From: Bacillota bacterium
Lineage (GTDB): Bacteria; Bacillota; Clostridia; Clostridiales; Clostridiaceae
Reading direction: 5' to 3'
NCBI GenBank assembly: GCA_030706065.1
Contig: JAUZPH010000046.1
Coordinates: 1 to 13,254 of the forward strand
Length of the DNA: 13,254 nt
Positions 5,957-11,933 of this stretch are shown here, one piece after another. Positions within the stretch are counted from its first letter, which is position 1, and the number at the start of each line of letters is the position of its first letter. The notes under the pieces were generated by a model that did no database searches, had not been told where the DNA came from, and saw only the letters and a program-made list of their open reading frames with translations. The position numbers were made by a program, and so were the translations under genes.

Positions 5957-6060
5957 TATAGCTGCAGAAATTTATAATTGAATTTATCTCCTTCGAAAAA
6001 TCGTTGAAGATTCGATATTTTCTCAGGAGAATAATTAAGGTCTAAATTTCCGCATCCATA
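5957..6060 (+). repeat. Long hairpin element, copy 2 (tandem with copy 1)
   Basis: The outer stem pairs GCAGAAATTTA (5964-5974) with TAAATTTCCGC (6043-6053), with one mismatch. It extends weakly to about 5957 and 6060. The inner stem, TCTCCT..GAAAA.TCG against CGA..TTTTC..AGGAGA, closes the same TTGAAGATT loop (6004-6012). The inner half is nearly identical to copy 3 at 12895-12993 read on the minus strand. It ends about 70 nt before birA. Confidence 0.85.
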
Positions 6061-6131
6061 GTTAATATAACAAAATGAAAGAGATAAATTCTTAACAGGA
6101 TTTTGCTTTCTATAAGGAAAGGATACTATCT

Positions 6132-7109
6132 ATGAAAGATAAAGTGTTGGAACTGCTGTCAGAGACCGAGTATGTTTCCGGAGAAGATATCAGCCGGAAG
6201 CTCGGTATAAGCAGGGCTGCCGTATGGAAAAATATAAATTCGCTGAAAAGCGAAGGTTATATAATCGAATCATCCACCAATAGAGGCTATAGGATTATTA
6301 ACCGCCCGGACATCCTGACTTATGAAGAGATACTTCCCTTTTTATCTACTGCATATATTGGCCGAAAGGTCCTTCATTTTGAATCTCTGGATTCCACCAA
6401 TACCCGGGCCAAAGAGATTGGCAGCGGCAGTTTTGCGGAAGGCACTGTGATAGTCAGCGAGGAACAGCTTTCCGGAAGAGGGAGGCTCGGCAGGAGCTGG
6501 TCTTCACCAAAGGGGGCAGGAATCTGGATGTCCCTCCTGCTTAAGCCGGAAACTCCCCCTACAGAGGCCTACAAGGTTACAATTATTGCTGCTGCTGCGG
6601 TACACAAGGCCCTGTCAGAGGAGGGCGTCGCCTCATTGATAAAATGGCCCAATGATATAGTATTGAATGGAAGGAAAATTTGCGGAATACTGACGGAAAT
6701 GAGCGCAGAGTTCAGCAGAATAAATTATCTTGTCATGGGCATAGGTATAAATGTTAATACTACCTTGGAGGAGTTTCCCGAGGAGATCAAGAACAAGGCC
6801 TCTTCATTGAGGGCTCAAACGGGTAGGTCCTTCAACCGGAAGTCAGTCATGTCTCGGATACTAAATAACCTTGAAATCTTCTACGACCTTTTTCTGCAGC
6901 AGGGCACCATTGAGCCCTGTATAAAGATATGCAGAGAGAATTCTGCTGTTATCGGCAGGCAGGTGCTTCTTATAGAGGGGAGCAAATCAAACCCGGTAGA
7001 GGTTCTGGATATAAACGACAAAGGCCACCTGTTAATCAAGGATGGCAGCAGTATACGGGAAATCCTTTCCGGTGAAATATCCCTCCGCGCAATGGATGGA
7101 TATATATGA
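6132..7109 (+). CDS. birA: Bifunctional biotin-protein ligase and biotin operon repressor
   Basis: BirA makes biotinyl-5'-AMP and transfers biotin to carboxylase carrier proteins; biotinyl-AMP-bound dimers bind DNA and shut off biotin genes. The 325-residue protein has an N-terminal winged helix (about 1-58, with YVSGEDISRKLGISRAAVWKNI). The catalytic domain carries SLDSTN (85-90), the biotinyl-AMP loop GRGRLGR (115-121) and KWPND with the catalytic lysine (171-175). A C-terminal SH3-like domain covers about 270-325. The start follows AAGGAAAGGA with 8 nt spacing. It is convergent with bioY, whose promoter carries a perfect BirA operator at 7826-7859, so both halves of the control loop are in view. 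Two long hairpin elements fill most of its upstream region. Length and motifs are complete. Confidence 0.97.
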   Translation: MKDKVLELLSETEYVSGEDISRKLGISRAAVWKNINSLKSEGYIIESSTNRGYRIINRPDILTYEEILPFLSTAYIGRKVLHFESLDSTNTRAKEIGSGSFAEGTVIVSEEQLSGRGRLGRSWSSPKGAGIWMSLLLKPETPPTEAYKVTIIAAAAVHKALSEEGVASLIKWPNDIVLNGRKICGILTEMSAEFSRINYLVMGIGINVNTTLEEFPEEIKNKASSLRAQTGRSFNRKSVMSRILNNLEIFYDLFLQQGTIEPCIKICRENSAVIGRQVLLIEGSKSNPVEVLDINDKGHLLIKDGSSIREILSGEISLRAMDGYI

Positions 7110-7110
7110 C

Positions 7111-7151
7111 AAAATCACCCTGCCAGCAAGAATTACTGTCAGGGTGATTTT
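7111..7151. terminator. Bidirectional terminator between birA and bioY
   Basis: AAAATCACCCTG (7111-7122) pairs perfectly with CAGGGTGATTTT (7140-7151) around a 17-nt loop. The A/T ends serve as U tails on both strands. It starts 2 nt after the birA stop and lies 13 nt after the convergent bioY stop. Confidence 0.88.
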
Positions 7152-7164
7152 CGTACTTTTGTAA

Positions 7165-7695
7165 TTATCTGTATCCCAGTTTTTTCAATTGAGGTATTAT
7201 CTTCTGCGCCAGAAGAGCCGCTATTATACATTTCAGAATGTCTCCGGGCAGATACACAAGGAATCCGCCCACGAAAGCCGCCCTTAAGCTCAAATGTGCA
7301 CTATACGACAGATAAGGAACCCCAATGGCATAGTCCAATAAAACCCCAATCATGCAGCACAGGAATAAATATGGTACTTTTCCCTTGACCCTGTCGGATA
7401 TATATCCAATTACGAAGGCCGCAGGAGCAAAACCAAGAAGATATCCAAAGGTAGGATAACTTATGTATTGAAGTCCTCCTCCTTGTGTGAATATTGGCAC
7501 GCCGCAAAGTCCGATTATGAGATATACAATCTGCGACAATGAGCCGTAGAGGCTTCCAAGAAGCATGGCCCCCAGTGCTATAAAAAAGAACTGCAGGGTT
7601 ATTGGCGGACTGGTTGGGATTTTGATAAAGGCACCTATAGCTGTGAGTGCAGTAAATAGCGCTGTAAGAATCATCATTCTTAAATCAAGTTTCAT
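7165..7695 (-). CDS. bioY: Biotin ECF transporter S component BioY
   Basis: BioY is the membrane substrate-binding subunit for biotin uptake. It works with a shared ECF energising module (not in the window) or, in some bacteria, alone. The 176-residue protein is almost entirely hydrophobic, with about six membrane segments. It shows BioY signatures: PPITLQFFFIALGAMLLG (30-47), GLCGVPIFTQGGGLQY (62-77), SYPTFGYLLGF (79-89) and the C-terminal YLPGDILK-IIAALLA block. I chose ATG 7695 because AGGAGG at 7702-7707 is 6 nt away. It has its own promoter, overlapped by a BirA operator, and a roughly 100-nt leader that opens with a long stem. Regulation by BirA is therefore directly supported. Confidence 0.95.
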   Translation of the reverse strand: MKLDLRMMILTALFTALTAIGAFIKIPTSPPITLQFFFIALGAMLLGSLYGSLSQIVYLIIGLCGVPIFTQGGGLQYISYPTFGYLLGFAPAAFVIGYISDRVKGKVPYLFLCCMIGVLLDYAIGVPYLSYSAHLSLRAAFVGGFLVYLPGDILKCIIAALLAQKIIPQLKKLGYR

Positions 7696-7730
7696 TATAA
7701 TCCTCCTGTAACATTTTCTTATGTACACAT

Positions 7731-7798
7731 AAATGCGTGGGTTTATATTTCAACTTATCACCTGTAATTAATTAATCAATGCCTAAACTCACACATCT
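7731..7798 (-). repeat. Hairpin at the 5' end of the bioY leader, reduced copy of the long hairpin family
   Basis: In the minus-strand RNA, a 15-nt 5' arm (complement of TAAACTCACACATCT, 7784-7798) pairs with a 3' arm at 7731-7745. Fourteen of 15 positions pair, counting two G-U pairs. The 15-nt arm is identical to the outer arm of copy 3 (12979-12993). The inner TTGAAGATT hairpin is missing; 38 AT-rich bases stand in its place. The predicted transcription start lies almost exactly at the first base of the stem. Confidence 0.6.
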
Positions 7799-7804
7799 TA
7801 ATTA

Positions 7805-7833
7805 ATTATACATCTTGAGAAGATGATTGTAAA
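7805..7833 (-). promoter_or_regulatory. Promoter of bioY
   Basis: The minus strand has -35 TTTACA (7828-7833), 17 nt, and a perfect -10 TATAAT (7805-7810). The predicted start is near 7798. The -35 box lies inside the proximal half of the BirA operator. Confidence 0.85.
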
Positions 7834-7859
7834 CCCATATCATTATTCCGGTTTACAAT
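7826..7859. promoter_or_regulatory. BirA operator upstream of bioY
   Basis: A perfect 10-bp inverted repeat, ATTGTAAACC (7826-7835), N14, GGTTTACAAT (7850-7859), matches the known BirA box TTGTAAACC-N14-GGTTTACAA. It overlaps the bioY -35 box, so holo-BirA binding would repress bioY when biotin is plentiful. Confidence 0.93.
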
Positions 7860-7886
7860 GTTAATTCTCATTTATGCTGCTGCCTG

Positions 7887-7916
7887 CAAAAAAGAAAGCC
7901 CAGCCAATGGCTGAGC
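7887..7916 (-). terminator. Terminator of the ilv operon
   Basis: The minus-strand RNA forms GCTCAGCC/GGCTGGGC (8 bp, one G-U pair) with an ATT loop, then TTTCTTTTTTG. It begins 5 nt after the stop of the 70-residue gene. Confidence 0.9.
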
Positions 7917-7921
7917 CTAAT

Positions 7922-8134
7922 TTAAAAGGTCATGAACATGGAATTATAATCGCTGTTATCAAGCGGCATATTTATTTCATCACAACCACTGACCATATTC
8001 TTTTGTTTGTTCTTCTCAATCCTCAGGTATTCGTAATACATTCTTCCGTTTCCGTTATGGCTTACAGCCTCTTCCAGATACTCCATATCCGTAAAGGAAC
8101 TTTCCACCTTTGAATGATTGCCCCTTTCTACCAT
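7922..8134 (-). CDS. 70-residue protein of unknown function, last gene of the ilv operon
   Basis: AAGGAGT (8141-8147) overlaps the ilvB stop codon and is followed 6 nt later by ATG 8134, so translation is probably coupled to ilvB. The operon terminator starts 5 nt after its stop. The product is hydrophilic, with acidic and aromatic patches (FTDMEYLEEAV, GRMYYEYLRIEKNKQKN) and a single Cys. There is no membrane segment and no recognisable ACT-domain motif. It occupies the position where the regulatory subunit ilvN is often found, but it is shorter and I see no similarity. I do not recognise the family; a regulatory or accessory role for the AHAS enzyme is only a guess from position. Confidence 0.78.
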   Translation of the reverse strand: MVERGNHSKVESSFTDMEYLEEAVSHNGNGRMYYEYLRIEKNKQKNMVSGCDEINMPLDNSDYNSMFMTF

Positions 8135-8145
8135 ACTACCACTCC

Positions 8146-9819
8146 TTAAAATTCATAGATGATCTCATTAATGGGTGCCCCTGGTGCAACCATGGGCAGT
8201 ACCATGTTTTCCTCATGAATTACGCATTCTACAATAACAGGTTCATTTAGCGACAGTGCATACCTAAGCGCCTCTTCCACCTGTTCCTCTTTTTCTACTC
8301 TTACCCCTTTTATTCCATATGCTTCTCCCAGTTTGATGAAATCCACTTCATCCCCCAGGAGTGTAAAAGAAAATCGTCCATGGCAGAACATCTCCTGCCA
8401 CTGCCTCACCATACCCAGGGCATGATTGTTGAAAACAAGCTGTATAACAGGACATTTATACCTTGAAAGGGTAGCCAGTTCATTACAATTCATCTTAAAA
8501 CTTCCGTCACCGGCCACATTTATAATCTTTCTGCCGGTATTCCCAAAACTGGCTCCTATTGCGGCACCAAGGCCGTATCCCATTGTTCCCAGCCCTCCGG
8601 AGGATATAAAAGTCCTCGGAACAGTATATGTGTAGTACTGAGCTGCCCACATCTGATTCTGCCCAACCTCTGTGGCGATTATGGCCTGGCCTTCCGACAG
8701 TTCATACAATTTATTCAGGATGAACTGAGGACTCAGATCCTTGTGGTCATCCCTGAGAGGAAATTCTTCCTTCCACTTGTCAATCTGTTCATTCCACTCA
8801 CAGAACGGTTTTTTCTCAACTCTGCCCAGAAGTTCCCCCAGTACATTTTTCAAATCTCCCAGCAGTGGTACATCCACTCTGACATTTTTGCCTATCTCCG
8901 CTGCATCAATATCTACATGAATTATTTTCGCGTTTGGAGCAAAGCTGTCTATATGACTGGCAACCCTGTCACTGAACCTGGCTCCCAGAGCTATCAGTAC
9001 ATCGCAATGAGTTATGCCGTAGTTTGAACAATGGCTGCCGTGCATGCCCACCATGCCCGTAAAAAGAGGATGATCATTTGAGAAAGCTCCGGTACCCATT
9101 AGTGATGTAGTTACCGGCGCATTCAATCTCTCGGCAAATTCCAAAAGCTCTCTGCAGGCTCCCGAAATAATAACGCCTCCGCCGGCGTAAATCATCGGCT
9201 GCCTGCTGCTGTTTATCAGTGCAGCCGCCTTTTCAAGGCCGGCCTCATCCGGAAGCTTGATGTCGGCAGCACATAAATATTCGGGATTTCTGTTTACCGA
9301 AGGGCTATACTCCGTTTCTGTCAATTGTATATCCTTAGGAATATCAACAAGTACCGGCCCGGGCCTTCCCTCTTTTGCTATATAGAAGGCTTCCTGAATA
9401 ACTCCCGGCAGCTCCTCGACAGACTTAACCTGATAATTCTTTTTCGTTATGGATGCCGTAATACTGGTTATATTGACCTCCTGAAAGGAATCCCTTCCTA
9501 AAAGCGGCCTTGCTACCTGGCCGGTAATGACTACAAGAGGTACAGAATCACCAAAAGCCGTGGCAATTCCGGTAACAGTATTGGTGGCACCAGGGCCGGA
9601 GGTTGCAAATACAACTCCTACCTTTCCCGTAGCCCTTGCATAACCATCTGCAGCATGAGAAGCCCCCTGCTCATGAGCAGTAATTACATGCACAATTTCC
9701 TTTTCATCATATAGTGCGTCGTAAAGAGGAATAACCGCTCCTCCCGGATAGCCGAAGACAGTATCTACGCCCTGTTCCTTCAAGCATCTTAAAATCAATT
9801 GTGCTCCGTTTAACTTCAA
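8146..9819 (-). CDS. ilvB: Acetolactate (acetohydroxyacid) synthase, large catalytic subunit
   Basis: The enzyme joins pyruvate with pyruvate or 2-oxobutyrate, the first common step to valine/leucine and isoleucine. The 557-residue product has the full ThDP-enzyme layout. The N-terminal pyrimidine-binding domain includes catalytic Glu50 in AHEQGASHAADGYARATGK, and SGPGATN and GRDSFQE follow. The central FAD/nucleotide domain has LGARFSDRV. The C-terminal ThDP domain has GDG (437-439) through VFNN (462-465), with an LGMVRQWQEMF block after it typical of AHAS. I start it at TTG 9819, which has GGGGGG 7 nt upstream. A second in-frame TTG at 9834 lies inside the purine tract. A T-box leader with an AUC (Ile) specifier lies directly upstream, and ilvC is the preceding gene. 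No ilvN follows, so feedback regulation must come from elsewhere or be absent. Confidence 0.96.
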   Translation of the reverse strand: MKLNGAQLILRCLKEQGVDTVFGYPGGAVIPLYDALYDEKEIVHVITAHEQGASHAADGYARATGKVGVVFATSGPGATNTVTGIATAFGDSVPLVVITGQVARPLLGRDSFQEVNITSITASITKKNYQVKSVEELPGVIQEAFYIAKEGRPGPVLVDIPKDIQLTETEYSPSVNRNPEYLCAADIKLPDEAGLEKAAALINSSRQPMIYAGGGVIISGACRELLEFAERLNAPVTTSLMGTGAFSNDHPLFTGMVGMHGSHCSNYGITHCDVLIALGARFSDRVASHIDSFAPNAKIIHVDIDAAEIGKNVRVDVPLLGDLKNVLGELLGRVEKKPFCEWNEQIDKWKEEFPLRDDHKDLSPQFILNKLYELSEGQAIIATEVGQNQMWAAQYYTYTVPRTFISSGGLGTMGYGLGAAIGASFGNTGRKIINVAGDGSFKMNCNELATLSRYKCPVIQLVFNNHALGMVRQWQEMFCHGRFSFTLLGDEVDFIKLGEAYGIKGVRVEKEEQVEEALRYALSLNEPVIVECVIHEENMVLPMVAPGAPINEIIYEF

Positions 9820-9868
9820 TGAAAATCCCCCCAATTACTTATATATCGAAAATAGCCACCAAAATAAA

Positions 9869-9912
9869 ATAGGCCATCCATCACCTAATAATATTAGGGA
9901 CGAATGGCCTAT
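9869..9912 (-). terminator. T-box regulated terminator before ilvB
   Basis: ATAGGCCAT (9869-9877) and ATGGCCTAT (9904-9912) form a 9-bp stem with an inner CCTAAT/ATTAGG helix (9884-9898). The U-rich tail is encoded by 9859-9868. Its 5' arm begins right after the T-box core, as expected for a switchable terminator. Confidence 0.9.
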
Positions 9913-10082
9913 CCGTGGTACCACCCTAGTTTTCTGCAGAAGGATTCTGCAGACTCCTTGTAATGATAAATACTTATCATCTCTGCCATACCGGTCAGCA
10001 CCGTTCAAACTTATTTTATACCGGCTTTGGCCGGTACAGTTCAGTTTAAAAGCTCAGGAATGATTTCAGATAATGTGTAAGC

Positions 10083-10258
10083 GCCGGCTCTCAGCTATAG
10101 ATATCCTTTACGAAAACTTGATTTAAACTTGTTTGAAAATCCGGAATTTTCACCCGGTTTTCTCGGATGTAAAATTTCATCATATTATTTGTTCATTGGA
10201 AGAAATTTTACATCCCCGCAAGTTTAAATTATAGTTGTAGTTGGATATCTAATCCGGC
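10083..10258 (-). repeat. Nested inverted repeats expanding the ilvB T-box Stem I
   Basis: Going inward in the RNA, four perfect arm pairs are found. They are GCCGG/CCGGC (10254-10258 with 10083-10087), TAGATATCC/GGATATCTA (10243-10251 with 10098-10106), ATTTAAACTTG/CAAGTTTAAAT (10219-10229 with 10121-10131), and a 14-bp hairpin (10202-10215 with 10165-10178). Beside the last is a GAAAACCGG/CCGG-a-TTTTC hairpin with a GTGAAAATT loop (10135-10162). Together they make a branched domain of about 176 nt placed after the AGAGAG T-loop. Confidence 0.85.
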
Positions 10259-10307
10259 TCTCTGTGGCTCACTGCAGAATCCTACTGTTTCCTTCACAGC
10301 CATAGCT

Positions 10308-11312
10308 CTATTCTACTTTATTCTTATTTAACCAAGGCATCATCTTTCTTAATTCTTTTCCTACCTTTTCAACCTGATGCTCAGCTTCCAATCGTCTCAT
10401 GGAATTGAAGAACGGTCTTCCTACCTGATTCTCAAGGAGCCAGTTCTTTGCGAAGGTACCGTTTTGAATCTCCGTCAATACCTTCTTCATTTCCTTCTTT
10501 GTCTCTGCTGTAATTATCCTGCTGCCTGTTACGTAATCTCCATATTCGGCAGTATCACTGATGGAATATCTCATCATGCTTAAACCGCCTTGATTTATAA
10601 GATCAACGATGAGCTTCATCTCATGCATGCATTCAAAGTATGCACTTTCCGGTTGATAGCCTGCTTCAACCAGGGTTTCAAAACCGGCCTTCATCAGAGC
10701 TGATACACCGCCGCACAGTACTGCCTGTTCTCCAAACAGGTCTGTTTCAGTCTCTTCCTTGAAAGTTGTTTCCAGTACTCCTGCTCTCGTTCCGCCGATT
10801 CCCTTGGCATAGGCTAAGGCATAATCCTTGGCTTTTCCACTGTAGTCAGCATAGACTGCTATAAGGCATGGTACTCCATTTCCTTCAGTATATTGTCTTC
10901 TTACTATATGGCCCGGCCCCTTTGGTGCAACCATGAATACGTCTATGTATGCCGGTGGTTTTATCTGCCCGAAATGTATATTGAAGCCATGTGCAAAAAC
11001 CAAGGCTTTGCCTTCTGTCAAATTTGGCTCTACTTCTTCCTTGTAGAGTTTAGCCTGCTTTTCATCAGGAATCAGCAGCATGATAACATCACAATTCTTT
11101 ACGGCATTAACTACAGTATCAACCTTTAAACCAGCATCCTCGGCTCTTTTCCAGGACTTGCTGCCCTCGTAAAGTCCCACCGTAACGTCAACTCCGCTTT
11201 CCTTGAGATTAAGAGCATGTGCATGACCCTGACTGCCATAGCCAACTACTGCAACCTTTTTAGCCTTCAATAAATCTAAATTTGCATCCCCATCATAATA
11301 TAATTTAGCCAA
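10308..11312 (-). CDS. ilvC: Ketol-acid reductoisomerase, class I
   Basis: IlvC isomerises and reduces acetolactate or acetohydroxybutyrate, the second step to valine, leucine and isoleucine. The 334-residue length fits class I. The Rossmann domain starts with VAVVGYGSQGHAHALNL (20-36), and the cofactor loop reads GLYEGSKSW (46-54). His108 (FAHGFN) and the metal ligands D191 and E195 (ETDLFGEQ) are in place, as is the FECMHEMKLI block with its glutamates. I start it at TTG 11312 because AAGGGGGAG at 11319-11327 is 6 nt away and MAKLYYDGDA is the family's normal start; the longer frame has no support. It is the first gene of the operon, behind a T-box. The usual Arg of the GLRxGSKSW loop is replaced by Tyr-Glu, which may alter NADPH/NADH preference. 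Confidence 0.96.
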   Translation of the reverse strand: MAKLYYDGDANLDLLKAKKVAVVGYGSQGHAHALNLKESGVDVTVGLYEGSKSWKRAEDAGLKVDTVVNAVKNCDVIMLLIPDEKQAKLYKEEVEPNLTEGKALVFAHGFNIHFGQIKPPAYIDVFMVAPKGPGHIVRRQYTEGNGVPCLIAVYADYSGKAKDYALAYAKGIGGTRAGVLETTFKEETETDLFGEQAVLCGGVSALMKAGFETLVEAGYQPESAYFECMHEMKLIVDLINQGGLSMMRYSISDTAEYGDYVTGSRIITAETKKEMKKVLTEIQNGTFAKNWLLENQVGRPFFNSMRRLEAEHQVEKVGKELRKMMPWLNKNKVE

Positions 11313-11356
11313 TAGAAACTCCCCCTTAATATTTATACATATTATTTTATATTTAT

Positions 11357-11422
11357 ATATGCATAATATCTTGATATTGATACCCCAATGTATTTTTGCA
11401 ATTTTCACAATATTATGCATAT
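11357..11422. repeat. Inverted repeat in the ilvC leader, with a CodY-like box
   Basis: ATATGCATAATAT (11357-11369) and ATATTATGCATAT (11410-11422) are perfect 13-bp arms, 40 nt apart, lying between the T-box terminator and the ilvC start. AATTTTCACAATATT (11400-11414) overlaps the right arm and matches the CodY box AATTTTCWGAAAATT at 13 of 15 positions. In DNA this AT-rich, the CodY reading is weak; the inverted repeat itself is certain. The rest of 11313-11499 holds no gene that I can see. Confidence 0.5.
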
Positions 11423-11490
11423 TAAATTAACCAATCAGCAAGCCTTCATTACCGACTCAAGCTTTTTCCACGAACTCGGTCACAACAAAT

Positions 11491-11528
11491 AAAAAAAAAG
11501 ATAGTCTTCGCTTGGGGCGAAGACTATC
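11491..11528 (-). terminator. T-box regulated terminator before ilvC
   Basis: GATAGTCTTCGC (11500-11511) pairs perfectly with GCGAAGACTATC (11517-11528) around a 5-nt loop. It is followed in the RNA by an uninterrupted run of nine U (11491-11499). Confidence 0.95.
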
Positions 11529-11707
11529 CGCGGTACCACCCAATTTTTTCTCGATAAATAACGGCTGAGGCCGGCCAGGTCTACTTCCCCAATAAGGACA
11601 TCAACCTGCAACTCCAAGGTGATTTTCGAAACACATCCATCTGTGGGCTTTCACCATCCCCACTCTCTTTAAGGTTTCAGATGTTCCTACTCTTCCTTTT
11701 CAAGGTT
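11500..11707 (-). ncRNA. T-box leader of the ilvC operon, Ile specifier
   Basis: The minus-strand RNA has a compact Stem I (base AACCT/AGGTT, 11703-11707 with 11603-11607). It includes AGTA, the distal AGAGAG-TGGG-GAT-GGTGAAAG-CCCA T-loop pair, and GAAAATCA opposite the S-turn. It also has the conserved GGGTGGTACCGCGG (11528-11541) and a strong terminator. By register with the helix below it, the specifier is AUC (plus-strand 11621-11623), meaning tRNA-Ile; AAU one base earlier is the less likely alternative. Under isoleucine starvation, uncharged tRNA would stabilise the antiterminator and allow transcription of ilvC and the genes after it. Confidence 0.95.
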
Positions 11708-11736
11708 TTTTTCACAAGGATTAATTTATTGTATCT

Positions 11737-11765
11737 AATTTACCACTTATCAGAAACAATGTCAA
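11737..11765 (-). promoter_or_regulatory. Promoter of the ilvC operon
   Basis: A perfect -35 TTGACA (11760-11765), 17 nt and -10 TAAATT (11737-11742, preceded by TGG) lie about 30 nt before Stem I of the T-box. The predicted start is near 11730. Confidence 0.75.
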
Positions 11766-11933
11766 TACATTTTTACCAAAATACCGACATTAATTTGAAA
11801 GCTTGTTTCAATGCTCTTTCAAATGACACAGAATTGCATCAAGCAATACAGATATTCCATAGATGCCCTAAGGCCCTATGCATATACATTGAGATAACTG
11901 TATTGTCACACATGCAGTTATATTTATTCATTA

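Larger units (their letters stand above)
9859..10309 (-). ncRNA. T-box leader of ilvB with an oversized Stem I, Ile specifier
   Basis: The minus-strand RNA contains the conserved T-box AGGGTGGTACCACGG (9913-9927), an antiterminator/terminator region and a Stem I at about 10049-10309. Stem I shows a K-turn-like base, the AGTA S-turn (10283-10286) opposite GAAATCA, and the distal AGAGAGCC motif. The specifier is AUC, plus-strand 10062-10064, which points to tRNA-Ile. Stem I is about 261 nt compared with about 105 nt in the ilvC leader. The extra length is a nest of perfect inverted repeats listed separately. The 5' arm of Stem I overlaps the ilvC stop codon, so this leader is read mainly from the upstream ilvC transcript. 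Uncharged tRNA-Ile should permit read-through into ilvB. Confidence 0.9.

Noticed and set aside
7723..7750. Second BirA box near the start of the bioY leader
   Set aside because: The half-sites match poorly and the spacing is 10 instead of 14 nt; the GGGTTTA here is explained by the leader stem arm.
10083..10258. Two complete T-boxes in tandem before ilvB
   Set aside because: Two AGAGCCGG-like motifs suggested this, but there is only one T-box core and one terminator, and the two motifs are the two sides of one nested stem.
11810..11920. Terminator of the dipeptidase gene
   Set aside because: Short palindromes such as ATAACTG/CAGTTAT exist, but none is followed by a U-run on the minus strand.
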